This document shows, piece by piece, positions 8,039 to 16,910 of a stretch of DNA of 64,000 bases (the first letter of the stretch is position 1; every line of letters starts with the position of its first letter). Where the stretch lies: assembly GCF_034931045.1 (NCBI RefSeq), contig NZ_JAYGHH010000003.1, forward strand, positions 62,001 through 126,000, written 5' to 3'. The stretch comes from Nodularia sp034931045. GTDB lineage: Bacteria > Cyanobacteriota > Cyanobacteriia > Cyanobacteriales > Nostocaceae. The notes beneath the pieces are model-generated. The model was not told where the DNA came from and did no database searches. It was given only the letters and a program-made list of their open reading frames with translations. Made by a program: the position numbers and the translations under genes.

Positions 8039-8098
8039 ATGGATGTCCTGCCTGAAGCCGATATCAAGAAGACATTGACAATCTATGCCCACCTATAA
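8039..8098 (+). pseudogene. Possible tail remnant of a tyrosine recombinase
   Basis: In the gap between trpG and dgkA a short plus-strand frame ends in ADIKKTLTIYAHL followed by a stop. This resembles the C-terminal signature of phage-type integrases, where a conserved GH..I.TT..IYAH tail carries the catalytic tyrosine. Only about 20 codons are left and no other integrase motif is visible, so chance similarity is possible. Confidence 0.25.
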
Positions 8099-8128
8099 AA
8101 TATTATCAGGGTAGGAGAAGAAACCAAG

Positions 8129-8584
8129 CTAGAAATTTGACATAATTAAAATCACTAAAGGCGGTAACAAGAGCGTACCTCCAACCAATACAGCGACTAA
8201 GGCGGAGACTAGCACAGCACCAGCAGCGCAATCTTTGGCAATTTTCGCCAACTCATGATAAGTCTGCTTCACTGTTAAGTCTACAAGAGACTCAATCGCT
8301 GTATTCAGTAATTCCAATGCCAACACTAAACCACTGGTGATAGTAATGACGGCAATTTCTATTGCTTGTAAATGTAAGAAAATGCTTAAAGCGATCGCTA
8401 AGGCACCAACACTGAGGTGGATACGAAAGTTGCGTTGAGTATGAAAACTGTAGCTGATTCCAGCCCAGGCATATTTAAAGCTGATGAATAAATTAGAAGC
8501 AACTTGCCAGGACAGTTCCCGTTCCTTAGTGACTAGTGTTGGTAGACAGTTTGGTGTTGATGGAGGGGAAACTTGTTGGGACAT
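8129..8584 (-). CDS. dgkA: Diacylglycerol kinase family protein (DgkA-type)
   Basis: 151 residues. After a ~30-residue soluble leader it has the DgkA core: FKYAWAGISYSFHTQRNFRIHLSVG (given here as the ends FKYAWAGISYS and RNFRIHLSVG), a second membrane helix, and the active-site segment LALELLNTAIESLVDL with conserved Glu residues, followed by HELAKIAKDCAAGAVL and a third helix. It is an integral membrane kinase for diacylglycerol or, more likely in non-enterobacteria, undecaprenol. It follows ybeY on the same strand, a neighbourhood common in Gram-positives and cyanobacteria. Confidence 0.92.
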   Translation of the reverse strand: MSQQVSPPSTPNCLPTLVTKERELSWQVASNLFISFKYAWAGISYSFHTQRNFRIHLSVGALAIALSIFLHLQAIEIAVITITSGLVLALELLNTAIESLVDLTVKQTYHELAKIAKDCAAGAVLVSALVAVLVGGTLLLPPLVILIMSNF

Positions 8585-8713
8585 AAGCTTAAAAACAGAA
8601 CAATAAAGTAATTACAGAAAAATCTCACTGATTTTACGATTTTTGATGATGCAATCAAGTTGGAAGTATTTTTCTACAGAAGTATTATAAACACTTACAG
8701 ACATAAAGTATCC

Positions 8714-9244
8714 CTAATATTCTATGTCAATATCAATACTAATTGTCTTCAGTAATATTACTTGCTGCTTTAGCATTTGCATCAACTGCTCTTCATCTGG
8801 ATGATCCCAACCCAACAGATGTAGTAGCCCGTGAGCTGTTAACCAAGCTAATTCGGTTAGCAAACTATGCCCCTGCTGTTGAGCTTGACGTTGAGCCGTA
8901 TTTACCGAAATCACAATATCACCTAGATACAAAGGTGCATCAACCATTTCCGGACTTTGAGGAAAATCTACCTCTAAAGCCGCAAAAGACAAAACATCTG
9001 TGGGTTTATCTTGATGACGATATTGAGCATTCAATGACTGAACTTCTGCATCATCTGTTAAACGCAACCCTATTTCATAACTTGGCGCTGGCGGAAGATG
9101 AGGATGTAGAGTTTCCAGCCAGCGATTAAACCAGTTTTCCCAAGTTTCCGTAGCAATTCGATTATCGTTATTTCCAATCTCAAGAGCTTCTATGGTTGAA
9201 GATTCATAAAACAAATCCTGTACATCTAGTTCAACTTGCACCAA
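8714..9244 (-). CDS. ybeY: Endoribonuclease / rRNA maturation factor YbeY
   Basis: Up to 176 residues. It carries the YbeY zinc motif H-x3-H-x5-H in LTAHGLLHLLGWDH (H138, H142, H148) and the conserved PTDVLSF and LGDIVIS segments. The enzyme is a metal-dependent RNase for 16S rRNA 3' maturation and ribosome quality control. The ORF opens with adjacent TTG (9244) and GTG (9241) codons, with GAGGAG upstream, so the start is one of these. A DUF3285 gene ends about 40 bp upstream and dgkA lies 130 bp downstream. Confidence 0.92.
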   Translation of the reverse strand: MVQVELDVQDLFYESSTIEALEIGNNDNRIATETWENWFNRWLETLHPHLPPAPSYEIGLRLTDDAEVQSLNAQYRHQDKPTDVLSFAALEVDFPQSPEMVDAPLYLGDIVISVNTAQRQAQQQGHSLLTELAWLTAHGLLHLLGWDHPDEEQLMQMLKQQVILLKTISIDIDIEY

Positions 9245-9283
9245 TTTTAAACTCTCCTCACAGCTTTTAACTTTGGTTTGTTG

Positions 9284-9436
9284 TTAGTGAGTTAGGTAAG
9301 CAAGACCTACGAAAACAGCTAAAAGCCCTATAGCAGTTAGTCCAAAATGTTTTATGGAAGTGCCTCCCTTACGTACCATGTTTCGCATGGCCAGTTTCAC
9401 GTAGCTAGGCTTGGATTCTGTTGGTGAGTTACTCAT
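9284..9436 (-). CDS. DUF3285 family small membrane protein
   Basis: A 50-residue ORF from an ATG at 9436 to TAA at 9284-9286: MSNSPTESKPSYVKLAMRNM, then VRKGGTSIKHFGLTAIGLLA and VFVGLAYLTH. It has a basic soluble N-terminus with the KLAMRNMVRKG pattern and one C-terminal transmembrane helix, which fits the cyanobacteria-specific DUF3285 family. Function is unknown. It lies between prfB and ybeY on the same strand, 40 bp before ybeY, suggesting cotranscription. Confidence 0.8.
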   Translation of the reverse strand: MSNSPTESKPSYVKLAMRNMVRKGGTSIKHFGLTAIGLLAVFVGLAYLTH

Positions 9437-9510
9437 ATTTGATCACAAATCTCTTTTATATATAAATGTAACAGTTTACCTAAGATTCTATTGCCAGTGT
9501 GCCTATTTTG

Positions 9511-9616
9511 AGTGCTGAGTGCTGAGTGGGAAAGTGCTGAGTGCTGAGTAAGTTTCTTACCCCCTGCTCCCTGCTCCCTGCCCCCTGCCTCTTCTCCCTG
9601 CTCCCTGCCCCTCCCT
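9511..9616. repeat. STRR (GTGCTGA) and CCCTGC-type low-complexity repeat
   Basis: Copies of the 7-mer AGTGCTG at 9511-9549 are followed by CCCTGCTCCCTGC-type pyrimidine repeats at 9559-9616 that run to the prfB stop codon. Both families recur at several intergenic sites in this window and are typical of Nostocales chromosomes. Confidence 0.85.
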
Positions 9617-10737
9617 ATATAGGAGTACTTTCTACTAGCTGGTTTTCTTGGCGGAGATAGGCTTGGATAAACGCATCAAGGTCGCCATCCATGACATCAG
9701 ATATGGCAGTGGTTTCCACGTTTGTACGCAAATCCTTAACCATTTGGTAAGGGTGAAACACATAGTTACGAATTTGGTTGCCCCAAGAAGCTTCCACCAT
9801 ATCACCTCTAATTTCAGCCACTTCTTGCGCCCTTTGCTCTCTGGCAATGACCAACAGTTTAGCCTTAAGACGGGCAAGGGCTTTGTCTTTATTTTGCAGT
9901 TGAGAGCGTTCTTCTGTACAACGCACAGCTAGACCAGTGGGTAAATGAACAATTCGGACTGCTGTTTCTACTTTATTGACATTCTGCCCACCTTTGCCGC
10001 CAGCTCTGGATGTAGTAATTTCCAAATCTTTTTCGGGAATATCCAGTTGTACGGAGTTGTCTAACTGTGGCATGATTTCCACTCCGGCAAAACTGGTTTG
10101 CCGCTTACCATTAGCATTAAAGGGCGAAATGCGTACTAAGCGATGTGTGCCTGTTTCCGAGCGGAGATAACCATAAGCGTAGCGACCAGTAATTTCCAGA
10201 GTGGCTGATTTAATCCCAGCTTCATCACCCTCTGATTCTTCAGATAAACTGACTTTGTATCCGTGGGATTCTGCCCAACGGGTATACATCCGCATCAGCA
10301 TAAAAGCCCAATCTTGGGCATCTGTGCCACCAGCACCAGCATTAATGGTCAAGACTGCCCCTTCAACATCATAGGGGCCAGAAAGTAACTGTTGTAATTC
10401 CCACTGGTCAAGTTCACGATTGAGCTTGGTAACTGTAGATTCTGCCTCTTGCAATAGTGCTTCGTCAGTTTCTAACTCCAATAGTTCCACAACTGCTTTG
10501 GTATCTTCCAGACTAGAACGCCACTGCTCGTATTGTTGGAGGTGGGCTTTAAGGTCGTTAAGTTCTTGCAGCGTTTGTTGTGCTTGAGTTTGGTCGTCCC
10601 ACAATTCTGGCTGTGCTGCTATTTGTTCTAAATCTTGTATTTTGGCAGTCAGTGCAGGGATGTCAAAGATAGTCCTGGGCTTTACCCAGACGACCAGACA
10701 ATATTTCGATTTCGCGTTTGAGTTCTAATACTTCCAT
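9615..10737 (-). CDS. prfB: Peptide chain release factor 2 with programmed +1 frameshift
   Basis: RF2 is encoded as complement(join(9615..10664,10666..10737)), about 373 residues. The first 24 codons run from the ATG at 10737 (MEVLELKREIEILSGRLG) to an in-frame TGA at 10665-10663 in the classic slippery context CTT TGA C; a +1 shift continues as DIPALTAKIQDLEQ into the long frame. A Shine-Dalgarno-like AGGA lies just upstream of the shift site. The body has the GGQ peptidyl-hydrolysis motif (SRAGGKGGQNVNKVET) and the UGA-reading SPF motif (RISPFNANGKRQ). The shift is RF2 autoregulation: RF2 shortage promotes readthrough into the full product. Confidence 0.95.
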
Positions 10738-10801
10738 AGTACTTGCTAAAGAAGGTCAATTCACCATTATAGTATAAAATTGCCTTTCTTTATCTTGCCA
10801 C

Positions 10802-10833
10802 AAAAAACCGTGGTTGATCAACAGTAACCACGG
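10802..10833 (-). terminator. Rho-independent terminator after the Bax-inhibitor-1 gene
   Basis: CCGTGGTT (10808-10815) and AACCACGG (10826-10833) form an 8-bp perfect stem; on the minus strand it is followed by six T residues. It lies 40 bp beyond the stop of the gene ending at 10874. Confidence 0.85.
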
Positions 10834-10873
10834 TGGACAATTAATGATGAATTTTGATTATTTCTAGTGACGC

Positions 10874-11602
10874 TCAATCACGACCATTCAAGGCAATTAG
10901 CAACCGCAAGATAAACACAAACAAATTGACGTAGGTAAGGTACATCGACAAAGCAGCAGGTAGATATTGGTCATCACTATAAGTCCGAGGCAAGATGTAG
11001 AAATCAACCACAGATACGCCAATAAACAGGAAAACCCCTAAACCTGAAATACCGATTTCTAACCAACTGGGTGTGTACACACCAAACATGGCAAATGCAA
11101 ATTGAACAAGACAGACAACAACCAAGGCAATTACACCCAGACTGATGGTTTTTGTTAAAGCCATCCCATCTTTTTCGGAGAGATTGGAACCAATTTGACG
11201 AGCCACAATGAAGGTAACGCCACAACCAAGGGCAGCTAAACCAATGCCTTGAATGCCAACACCTTGGGTTTGCAAGGCCACGAATACTAAGCCACTCAGG
11301 GTATATCCAGATAAGAGACTATAGGTTGCTAGTAGAGGCAGTGCCAAACCTTTGTTACCTTTTTCCGCAACATTTCGGGCAACAAAAAACAGAATTAACT
11401 GCACAATCATTGCACCAATAAAGCTGGGAAAGAAAATACCGGGGTTGGTACGAAGAACCCCCAAACCGCCATAGCTTCCCAAGGCGGTTAGCATAAGACC
11501 TCCACCGACAAAGGGTAAGGCATTGGCAATGACATTCGGGCCAATGAGGGCTTGAGTTCTAGCCTCACGAATAGCGTCACGAAAGTTGCTGGTATTGCTC
11601 AT
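10874..11602 (-). CDS. Bax inhibitor-1 / YccA family membrane protein
   Basis: 242 residues from the preferred ATG at 11602 (MSNTSNFRDAIREARTQALI); the frame is open 25 codons further up, but that extension looks unlike protein-family starts. Seven hydrophobic helices follow, ending in MYLTYVNLFVFILRLLIAL and a short polar tail, the characteristic Bax1-I topology; the motif DFYILPRTYSDDQYLPAALS is the cytoplasmic loop before the last helix. Family members are pH-sensitive Ca2+-leak channels or interactors of FtsH. It has its own terminator and stands alone. Confidence 0.85.
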   Translation of the reverse strand: MSNTSNFRDAIREARTQALIGPNVIANALPFVGGGLMLTALGSYGGLGVLRTNPGIFFPSFIGAMIVQLILFFVARNVAEKGNKGLALPLLATYSLLSGYTLSGLVFVALQTQGVGIQGIGLAALGCGVTFIVARQIGSNLSEKDGMALTKTISLGVIALVVVCLVQFAFAMFGVYTPSWLEIGISGLGVFLFIGVSVVDFYILPRTYSDDQYLPAALSMYLTYVNLFVFILRLLIALNGRD

Positions 11603-12028
11603 AGGTTGATTTTTTGAAATGAATATCCGGTTTATTTCCATTTTTACCAACTTTTGTCGTGAACAGCCAAAGTTCACTAAATACTGTTGCTTTCTTCAAC
11701 TGAGTATCAGGCTTGGTTTCGCGCAGGTAAAAATACGGCCATGGGGTAAGGTATACATTTTTCAACATAAATAGTTGGCTTCTGTTGCAAAAACTCAACA
11801 TTTTTTGGGGAACAATTATTAATTTGGCAACATAAAATAACTAGCAACAGCCAAAAAAAATAAAATATGCGTAAAATTACCGATGACTCTAGTAAGACTT
11901 TCCCTAATTTCAGTAAAACGACGATGGTTTATTCAGCCTCGACTAAGGAAAATAATGAGAGATTTGAAGGCAATATACGCAACTCCATTTTTTTGAGAAA
12001 AAAAGAGTTATAAACAAGGAATTTTTAT
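11603..12028. other. Divergent promoter region, Bax1-I gene and sigF
   Basis: No gene is evident. The region is AT-rich and must hold both divergent promoters. A plausible ribosome-binding AAGGA lies 8-12 bp before the sigF ATG. No clear operator motif is seen. Confidence 0.4.
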
Positions 12029-12814
12029 ATGGCAACCTGTGAAACCTCTATGCGAATTGATGGTATGGAGTTATTGCACTCATACCACCAAAGTCCCTCT
12101 ATTAAACTTCGTAATCAACTTGTACAGTTACATACTGGCTTAGTCAGAAAGATAGCTCATAAATTCAGCCATCAATGTAATGAACCTTATGAAGATTTAG
12201 AACAAATTGGTTATTTCGGTTTGATTAGAGCTATTGAACGCTTCGACCCTAGCCAAGGATATGCGTTTAGTTCCTTTGCTGTGCCATATATTCGCGGCGA
12301 GATGCTGCACTTTTTACGCGATCGCAGTAGTCTATTAAAAATCCCCCGTCGTTGGCAAGAACTATATAACGAGGGGCAAAAAATTCGTAAAGAATTATCA
12401 ATTTCTTTGGGTCGCTCTCCCAGAGATACTGAAATTGCCGAGCAACTGCAAGTCTCTGTCCAAGAATGGCAAGAAACAAAGTTAGCATCTCAAAATCGGA
12501 TGCCTTTAAGTTTAGACGCTACCGCAGCCCATTACGTGGATTGCCAAATAACACTGGGTGAGGCGCTTCCTTGTCCTCGTTCTACTGCGCTTCAGCAGCA
12601 AGATGAAGAACGGCAACAACTCCAAGGAGCAATTAATATGTTGGAAGACAAGCCCCGGATGGCTGTGGAAATGGTGTTTTTAAAGGAACTTTCTCGTAAA
12701 GATGCGGCGAAAAGTATTGGCACTAGTCCAATGACAGTAACACGATATTTGCAAAAAGGCATTCAGGATCTAATTTGCTATTTACAACCACAAACAGTCC
12801 CTACAGGGTTTTGA
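12029..12814 (+). CDS. sigF: RNA polymerase sigma factor, group 3 (SigF/SigB type)
   Basis: 261 residues. Region 2 is intact: LVRKIAHKFSHQ, YEDLEQIGYFGLIRAIERFDPS (core-binding 2.2) and FSSFAVPYIRGEMLHFLRD (2.3-2.4) within residues 35-98, then region 3 (LGRSPRDTEIAEQLQVS) and a region 4 helix-turn-helix (SRKDAAKSIGTSPMTVTRYL). This is the SigF/SigG/SigJ arrangement of cyanobacterial group 3 factors, which direct stress, pilus and motility genes; assignment to SigF rather than another group 3 member rests on overall resemblance. No anti-sigma gene is adjacent. A long repeat tract follows the stop codon. Confidence 0.8.
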   Translation: MATCETSMRIDGMELLHSYHQSPSIKLRNQLVQLHTGLVRKIAHKFSHQCNEPYEDLEQIGYFGLIRAIERFDPSQGYAFSSFAVPYIRGEMLHFLRDRSSLLKIPRRWQELYNEGQKIRKELSISLGRSPRDTEIAEQLQVSVQEWQETKLASQNRMPLSLDATAAHYVDCQITLGEALPCPRSTALQQQDEERQQLQGAINMLEDKPRMAVEMVFLKELSRKDAAKSIGTSPMTVTRYLQKGIQDLICYLQPQTVPTGF

Positions 12815-12816
12815 AT

Positions 12817-12988
12817 AGTGCTGAGTGCTGAGTTAAGAGTTAAGAGTGCTGAGTGCTGAGTGCTGAGTGCTGAGTGCTGAGTGCTGAGTTAAGAGTTAAG
12901 AGTTAAGAGTCAAGAGTTAAGAGTCAAGAGTTAAGAGTTAAAAATCTTAACAAGGACTAATGACTAATGACTAATGACTAATGACTAA
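12817..12988. repeat. Compound short tandem repeat tract
   Basis: Three 7-bp repeat families follow one another: GTGCTGA copies from 12817, then TTAAGAG/TCAAGAG copies to about 12942, then CTAATGA copies to 12988, where the chlD stop codon begins. The tract fills the whole space between the convergent sigF and chlD genes. Confidence 0.9.
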
Positions 12989-15028
12989 TTATCTTGATTT
13001 TAAATCAGCGATCGCACCTTTAGTCATAGCAGCAATGGTTTTATCACTGGCTTTCGGCAAATGATAATACTTACCTGCGGCTGTTTGCGATAACTCTTTT
13101 GCAAAACCAGTAGACACAAATTTACTCTCAGTATCAATTACCAATAGTTGCATCCCCAAGGCTCGAATTCTTGCGGCAATTTCTAACAATTCGGCTTTAA
13201 TATCTGGTTTTTCACCTGGTTCTAACGGTTCACCCAAGGAACGCGCCAAGGGAATATTACCCCGTCCATCAGTGATAGCCACAATTACAACTTGCCCAAT
13301 ATCACCACTCATTTGGGCATTTACACCCACACGGACTGCTTGAGTTAAACCATGTGCTAGAGGCGAACCACCGCCACAAGGTAGCCTTTCTAGACGATTA
13401 CGGGCTAAGGCTATGGAACGTGTTGGAGGTAATAAAACTTCTGCTTGTTCTCCTCGGAAGGGAATCAAGGCTACTTGGTCACGGTTTTGGTAAGCTTCTG
13501 TTAAAAGTTGTAGTACAGCACCCTTGGCTGATTGCATCCGGTTAAGAGCCATTGAACCAGAAGCATCCACTACAAATACTACTAAGGCTCCGGCTTTGCG
13601 TACTAAACGTTTGGAACGAATATCACCTTGCTCGACAATAACTTTTTTATTGGGCTGTCTTTCCCTTCTAGCTTTTTGATAAGGTGCAGCCGCCCTCAAG
13701 GTCGCATCTACCGCAATGCGGCGGACTTTCCCTTTGGGTAACATGGGTTTAATGTAGCGTCCCCGGTCATCAGAGAAAATAATGCTACGATTACCAGATT
13801 TGCCTTGTCGTTTTGCCATTTGGGCAAAATAAAGCACACTCTCATCCAAAATTACCCCTTCAGGATCAAATACAAATTCCTCTGGAATGTCGGGGGGTTG
13901 TTGTTCGTCTTGTTCCTGTTCTTCCTTGTCTTCTTCGTCGTCTTCTTGTTCTTGCTGGTCTTCTTCGTCTTGATTTTGAGGTGGTGGGGGTGGGGGTGGT
14001 GGTGGTTGGTCTGGTGGTGGGGTCTGGACGATTGTGGAACGTGGTACAATTACCAATTCCACAGCCCGGCGCAAATCTTCGGCGTTGACTGTTGTTCTTC
14101 CTTCTAAAGCGGCCGCAGCTTTAGCCACACGCACGGCGAATAATTCAGCCCGATGTCCTTGGACTCCTCCCCTAATTGCTTCATCGACTAAATAGGCAAT
14201 TTGTTCTTGGGTGATGGTGACTTCTTTCAACCATTCCCGTGCTAGAAGGATTTGGGTTTTGAGTGAGTCTAAGTCTTCTTCGTATTGCTGGAGAAATACT
14301 TGGGGAGATTTAGAATAGGCGATCGCTTGCTCTACAGCTGATACTCTTTGATCTAAGCCCAGTACACCGTCAGCAGACAGAGAAATGGCAATTCTATCGA
14401 GTAAATGCTCTCGTAGTGCGCCTTCTTCTGGATTATAGGTGGCGATAAATAAGGATTTGCAAGGATGCTGAAAACTAATTCCTTCCCGTTCAATTTGGTT
14501 GCGTCCTTCAGATAATACTGTTAAAAGCTGATTGGAGATTTGATCATCTAATAAATTCAGTTCATCTACATACAACACACCCCGGTTAGCTGAAGCGAGT
14601 AACCCAGGCTGAAAAATAGTATCACCTTGCTGGACTGATTTTTCTACATCCACAGAACCCAGGAGTCTATCTTCTGTCACTCCTAAAGGAATCTGGATAA
14701 AGGGTGCAGGAATAATTTGGGTGGGGACATCTTGAATATCTTTGTCTCCATACTCAGCAAACAGATAATCATCCCAATCTTCTGGGTGGGTGGGGTCGCA
14801 GTTACTGATTGAGCCTTGAACAACTTCGATGGGTGGTAGTAAGGCGTGGATAGCACGAGCCATGACTGATTTTGCCGTACCGCGACGGCCTGCGATCGCT
14901 ACTCCTCCCAAACCGGGATCGACTGCTGCTAATAGTAAGGCTATTTTTATGGCTTCTTGACCGACTACAGCTGTCAAGGGAAAGGCTGTGATTGTGGGGT
15001 TAATCGTGGGCGCGGGCATGGTTGGCAA
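12989..15028 (-). CDS. chlD: Magnesium chelatase subunit D
   Basis: 679 residues, the usual ChlD length. With ChlI and ChlH it inserts Mg2+ into protoporphyrin IX, the first step committed to chlorophyll. An AAA+ module occupies about residues 20-335 (GRRGTAKS Walker A near 43, VLYVDELNLL Walker B near 150). A proline run and a strongly acidic D/E/Q linker follow (about 336-385), then a von Willebrand A domain with the MIDAS motif VVDASGSM near residue 489. The acidic linker explains the long opposite-strand open frames here. It is monocistronic; a repeat tract abuts the 3' end. Confidence 0.97.
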   Translation of the reverse strand: MPTMPAPTINPTITAFPLTAVVGQEAIKIALLLAAVDPGLGGVAIAGRRGTAKSVMARAIHALLPPIEVVQGSISNCDPTHPEDWDDYLFAEYGDKDIQDVPTQIIPAPFIQIPLGVTEDRLLGSVDVEKSVQQGDTIFQPGLLASANRGVLYVDELNLLDDQISNQLLTVLSEGRNQIEREGISFQHPCKSLFIATYNPEEGALREHLLDRIAISLSADGVLGLDQRVSAVEQAIAYSKSPQVFLQQYEEDLDSLKTQILLAREWLKEVTITQEQIAYLVDEAIRGGVQGHRAELFAVRVAKAAAALEGRTTVNAEDLRRAVELVIVPRSTIVQTPPPDQPPPPPPPPPQNQDEEDQQEQEDDEEDKEEQEQDEQQPPDIPEEFVFDPEGVILDESVLYFAQMAKRQGKSGNRSIIFSDDRGRYIKPMLPKGKVRRIAVDATLRAAAPYQKARRERQPNKKVIVEQGDIRSKRLVRKAGALVVFVVDASGSMALNRMQSAKGAVLQLLTEAYQNRDQVALIPFRGEQAEVLLPPTRSIALARNRLERLPCGGGSPLAHGLTQAVRVGVNAQMSGDIGQVVIVAITDGRGNIPLARSLGEPLEPGEKPDIKAELLEIAARIRALGMQLLVIDTESKFVSTGFAKELSQTAAGKYYHLPKASDKTIAAMTKGAIADLKSR

Positions 15029-15065
15029 AATAGCTGGTCACAGTTGTTAGCATAGCAATTTTTGG

Positions 15066-15118
15066 TACATGAAGTTAAGAGTTTTTCTCACGCAGAGGCG
15101 CAAAGGCGCAAAGAAAAA
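15066..15118. repeat. Dispersed CGCAGAGGCGC repeat
   Basis: A CTCACGCAGAGGCGCAAAGG stretch upstream of chlD resembles TTCACGCAGAGGCGCAGAG near 34955. It is a short dispersed repeat; no coding or clear regulatory role is seen. Confidence 0.55.
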
Positions 15119-15272
15119 GAGTTTACATCATCATTTTGGCGTATTTTTTCTCAGTTACGAGGGTGTTTCTTCGCGTTGCTTATGTGATGAAAAAATTTTG
15201 ATATAAAGTCGGCAGCAAAATTAATTAGCTAATTTGAAAAAATATGGTTTTTGTGATGTTTTTAATCTTTAA

Positions 15273-16460
15273 TCACTCTAGTTCTAAAGGCATAGTTACT
15301 GTGAAGGTGGAACCAACTCCGACTTCAGAAACTAAATCAATTTTACCTTGTAATAGTTTTACTAAACGCGAAACTATTGCTAATCCTAACCCTGTACTAT
15401 CGGGAAGATAAGACCGATTACTAGAATTAGCGCGAAAGTAGGGATCAAATATTCGGGTTTGGTTTTCTGGTGTCATGCCAATTCCTGTGTCAGAAACTGC
15501 GATCGCCCACTGATTGTTATCTAGTAAGTGACATTGTATGCTAATAGTCCCAGAATCTGTATATCGAATCCCATTACTCACCAGATTAATCATGATTTGC
15601 TGCAATTGAAATTCATCGGTGACTATTTTTTTTGGTATGCTATCGTAATCCACTACCAGTTTTAATTTTTTTTCATCAGCTAAAGGCTGCAACATTTCAC
15701 ACACATTGTTGATTAATTCCCGGACATTAATCAGTGCGGGGTTAAGTTTTATCTGACCTGCATCAAATCGGGAAATTTCGAGGACATCGTTAATCAAACG
15801 GAGTAATTGTCTACCATTGCGTAATACTCTCTCAATATGTTCAAGGTTGGTGTAGTTGTCTTTTACTTCTGGCTTTTTGCGTTGTTGGCGTAAAAATAAA
15901 TCTGAGTAACCAATAATCGAACTTAATGGATGTTTAAGATCATGGGCGAGTTGAGAAATATGATCTTGGTTTGCGATCACTAAGCGATTTAGTTGCTGAT
16001 TATGAAGCGTTAATGACGAATGCAACTGCTTTAATTCTTGTAAGCGTTCTTCAATATAACTATTAACACACTGTGCGATCGCTTCGTCTATAACAGCATC
16101 AATCAAACGCATAGAACGGATAATTTCTGAAGCTGTTCCTTGCAATAGGGCTGGTTCAAGAGTATTAAATATTACTACTCTGAGTAAATGATACTCATGA
16201 GTAATTTCTGCCTGGTCAAAACCTTGTTTAGCCCGAAGAATTCCATGATGCCAACTGGCCGTAACTATCGATTGAATATCATTACCCTGAGACATTGAAA
16301 GCACTGTTACCATTGCTTTTAAGACATCGGGAAGATCATTTTGGATGGCTGTATAAGGTAAATCTTCGGCACTTTCAATTTTTCTATCTTTCAGAACTGC
16401 TGCCACCCATTGATTGAGAATGATATCAGTCTTTTCAGCCAGTAATAGACTAAAATCCAT
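15273..16460 (-). CDS. Sensor histidine kinase with RsbRD-like N-terminal domain
   Basis: 395 residues, cytoplasmic. Residues 1-135 form an all-helical domain (LNQWVAAVL, the SWHHG patch near 85) resembling the RsbT co-antagonist N-terminal domain. Then comes a short coiled coil, the HisKA box LAHDLKHPLSSIIGYS with the phospho-accepting His near 173, and a complete HATPase: N box QIMINLVSNGIRYT, G1 VSDTGIGMTPE, F box FDPYF, G2 TGLGLAIVSRLV. It should autophosphorylate and pass phosphate to an unknown regulator; none is adjacent. It is separated from the hli genes upstream by a hairpin terminator. Confidence 0.9.
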   Translation of the reverse strand: MDFSLLLAEKTDIILNQWVAAVLKDRKIESAEDLPYTAIQNDLPDVLKAMVTVLSMSQGNDIQSIVTASWHHGILRAKQGFDQAEITHEYHLLRVVIFNTLEPALLQGTASEIIRSMRLIDAVIDEAIAQCVNSYIEERLQELKQLHSSLTLHNQQLNRLVIANQDHISQLAHDLKHPLSSIIGYSDLFLRQQRKKPEVKDNYTNLEHIERVLRNGRQLLRLINDVLEISRFDAGQIKLNPALINVRELINNVCEMLQPLADEKKLKLVVDYDSIPKKIVTDEFQLQQIMINLVSNGIRYTDSGTISIQCHLLDNNQWAIAVSDTGIGMTPENQTRIFDPYFRANSSNRSYLPDSTGLGLAIVSRLVKLLQGKIDLVSEVGVGSTFTVTMPLELE

Positions 16461-16542
16461 TATTTTAAAGTGCGTTTGGAGTAGTTGAATAAACTTACAG
16501 ATAAAATAATTTTAGCAAGTATAGTACAGATCCATCCATTCA

Positions 16543-16574
16543 AAAGGCGGCCACCGATTTCGGTTCCGCCTTCT
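16543..16574 (-). terminator. Terminator of the hli pair
   Basis: AAGGCGG and CCGCCTT arms plus inner CCGA/TCGG pairing make a long interrupted stem; read on the minus strand it ends in TTTTG. It lies downstream of the second hli gene and upstream of the kinase. Confidence 0.65.
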
Positions 16575-16656
16575 TAAATTTATATTATCGAAGAGTGATT
16601 CACATCAATTTTTAGTGGGAATTTATCAACAATATATTTTAGCTCCTCCTGTCAGG

Positions 16657-16869
16657 TTAATATCTAATAATGTGGAGGATGTCGCGGAGGACACTATATC
16701 CAGCTAAATCCCAAAGTAGGTAAGCCAGAAAGCCAATCATTGCTAACCGACCATTCCATAGTTCGGCTTGAGGATTCCAACCAAACAAAAAGGCGTTGCG
16801 GTCTACACCATTATAAGCTTTAGCAACTGGTGGTAAATCAGTGGAAGGACGAGTTTCTCTAGTTTCCAT
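16657..16869 (-). CDS. hli: High light-inducible / chlorophyll a/b-binding-like protein (second copy)
   Basis: 70 residues with one transmembrane helix carrying the Lhc-type pigment-binding motif AELWNGRLAMIGF (Glu, Asn, Arg in the E-x-x-N-x-R pattern). The soluble N-terminus is METRETRPSTDLPPV. Such proteins sit in the thylakoid, bind chlorophyll and carotenoid as dimers, and protect photosystem II assembly and chlorophyll synthesis under high light and other stress. It is a tandem duplicate of the gene at 16911-17123 with 41 bp between; the two differ mainly around residues 17-24 and at the C-terminus (ILHIIRY here). Confidence 0.92.
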   Translation of the reverse strand: METRETRPSTDLPPVAKAYNGVDRNAFLFGWNPQAELWNGRLAMIGFLAYLLWDLAGYSVLRDILHIIRY

Positions 16870-16910
16870 TTTTTTACTCCAAAATCAAACTAATTCTTCA
16901 AATTTAATCA

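Noticed and set aside
8743..9129. A 128-codon plus-strand frame
   Set aside because: It is fully antisense to ybeY, whose catalytic motif is on the other strand.
12817..12988. CRISPR array
   Set aside because: The repeats are 7-bp tandem units without spacers; no cas gene is near.
13805..14107. Open frames on the plus strand opposite the chlD linker, Phe/Val/Trp/Gly-rich
   Set aside because: They are the complement of the acidic, proline-rich ChlD linker, with extreme composition and no start signals.
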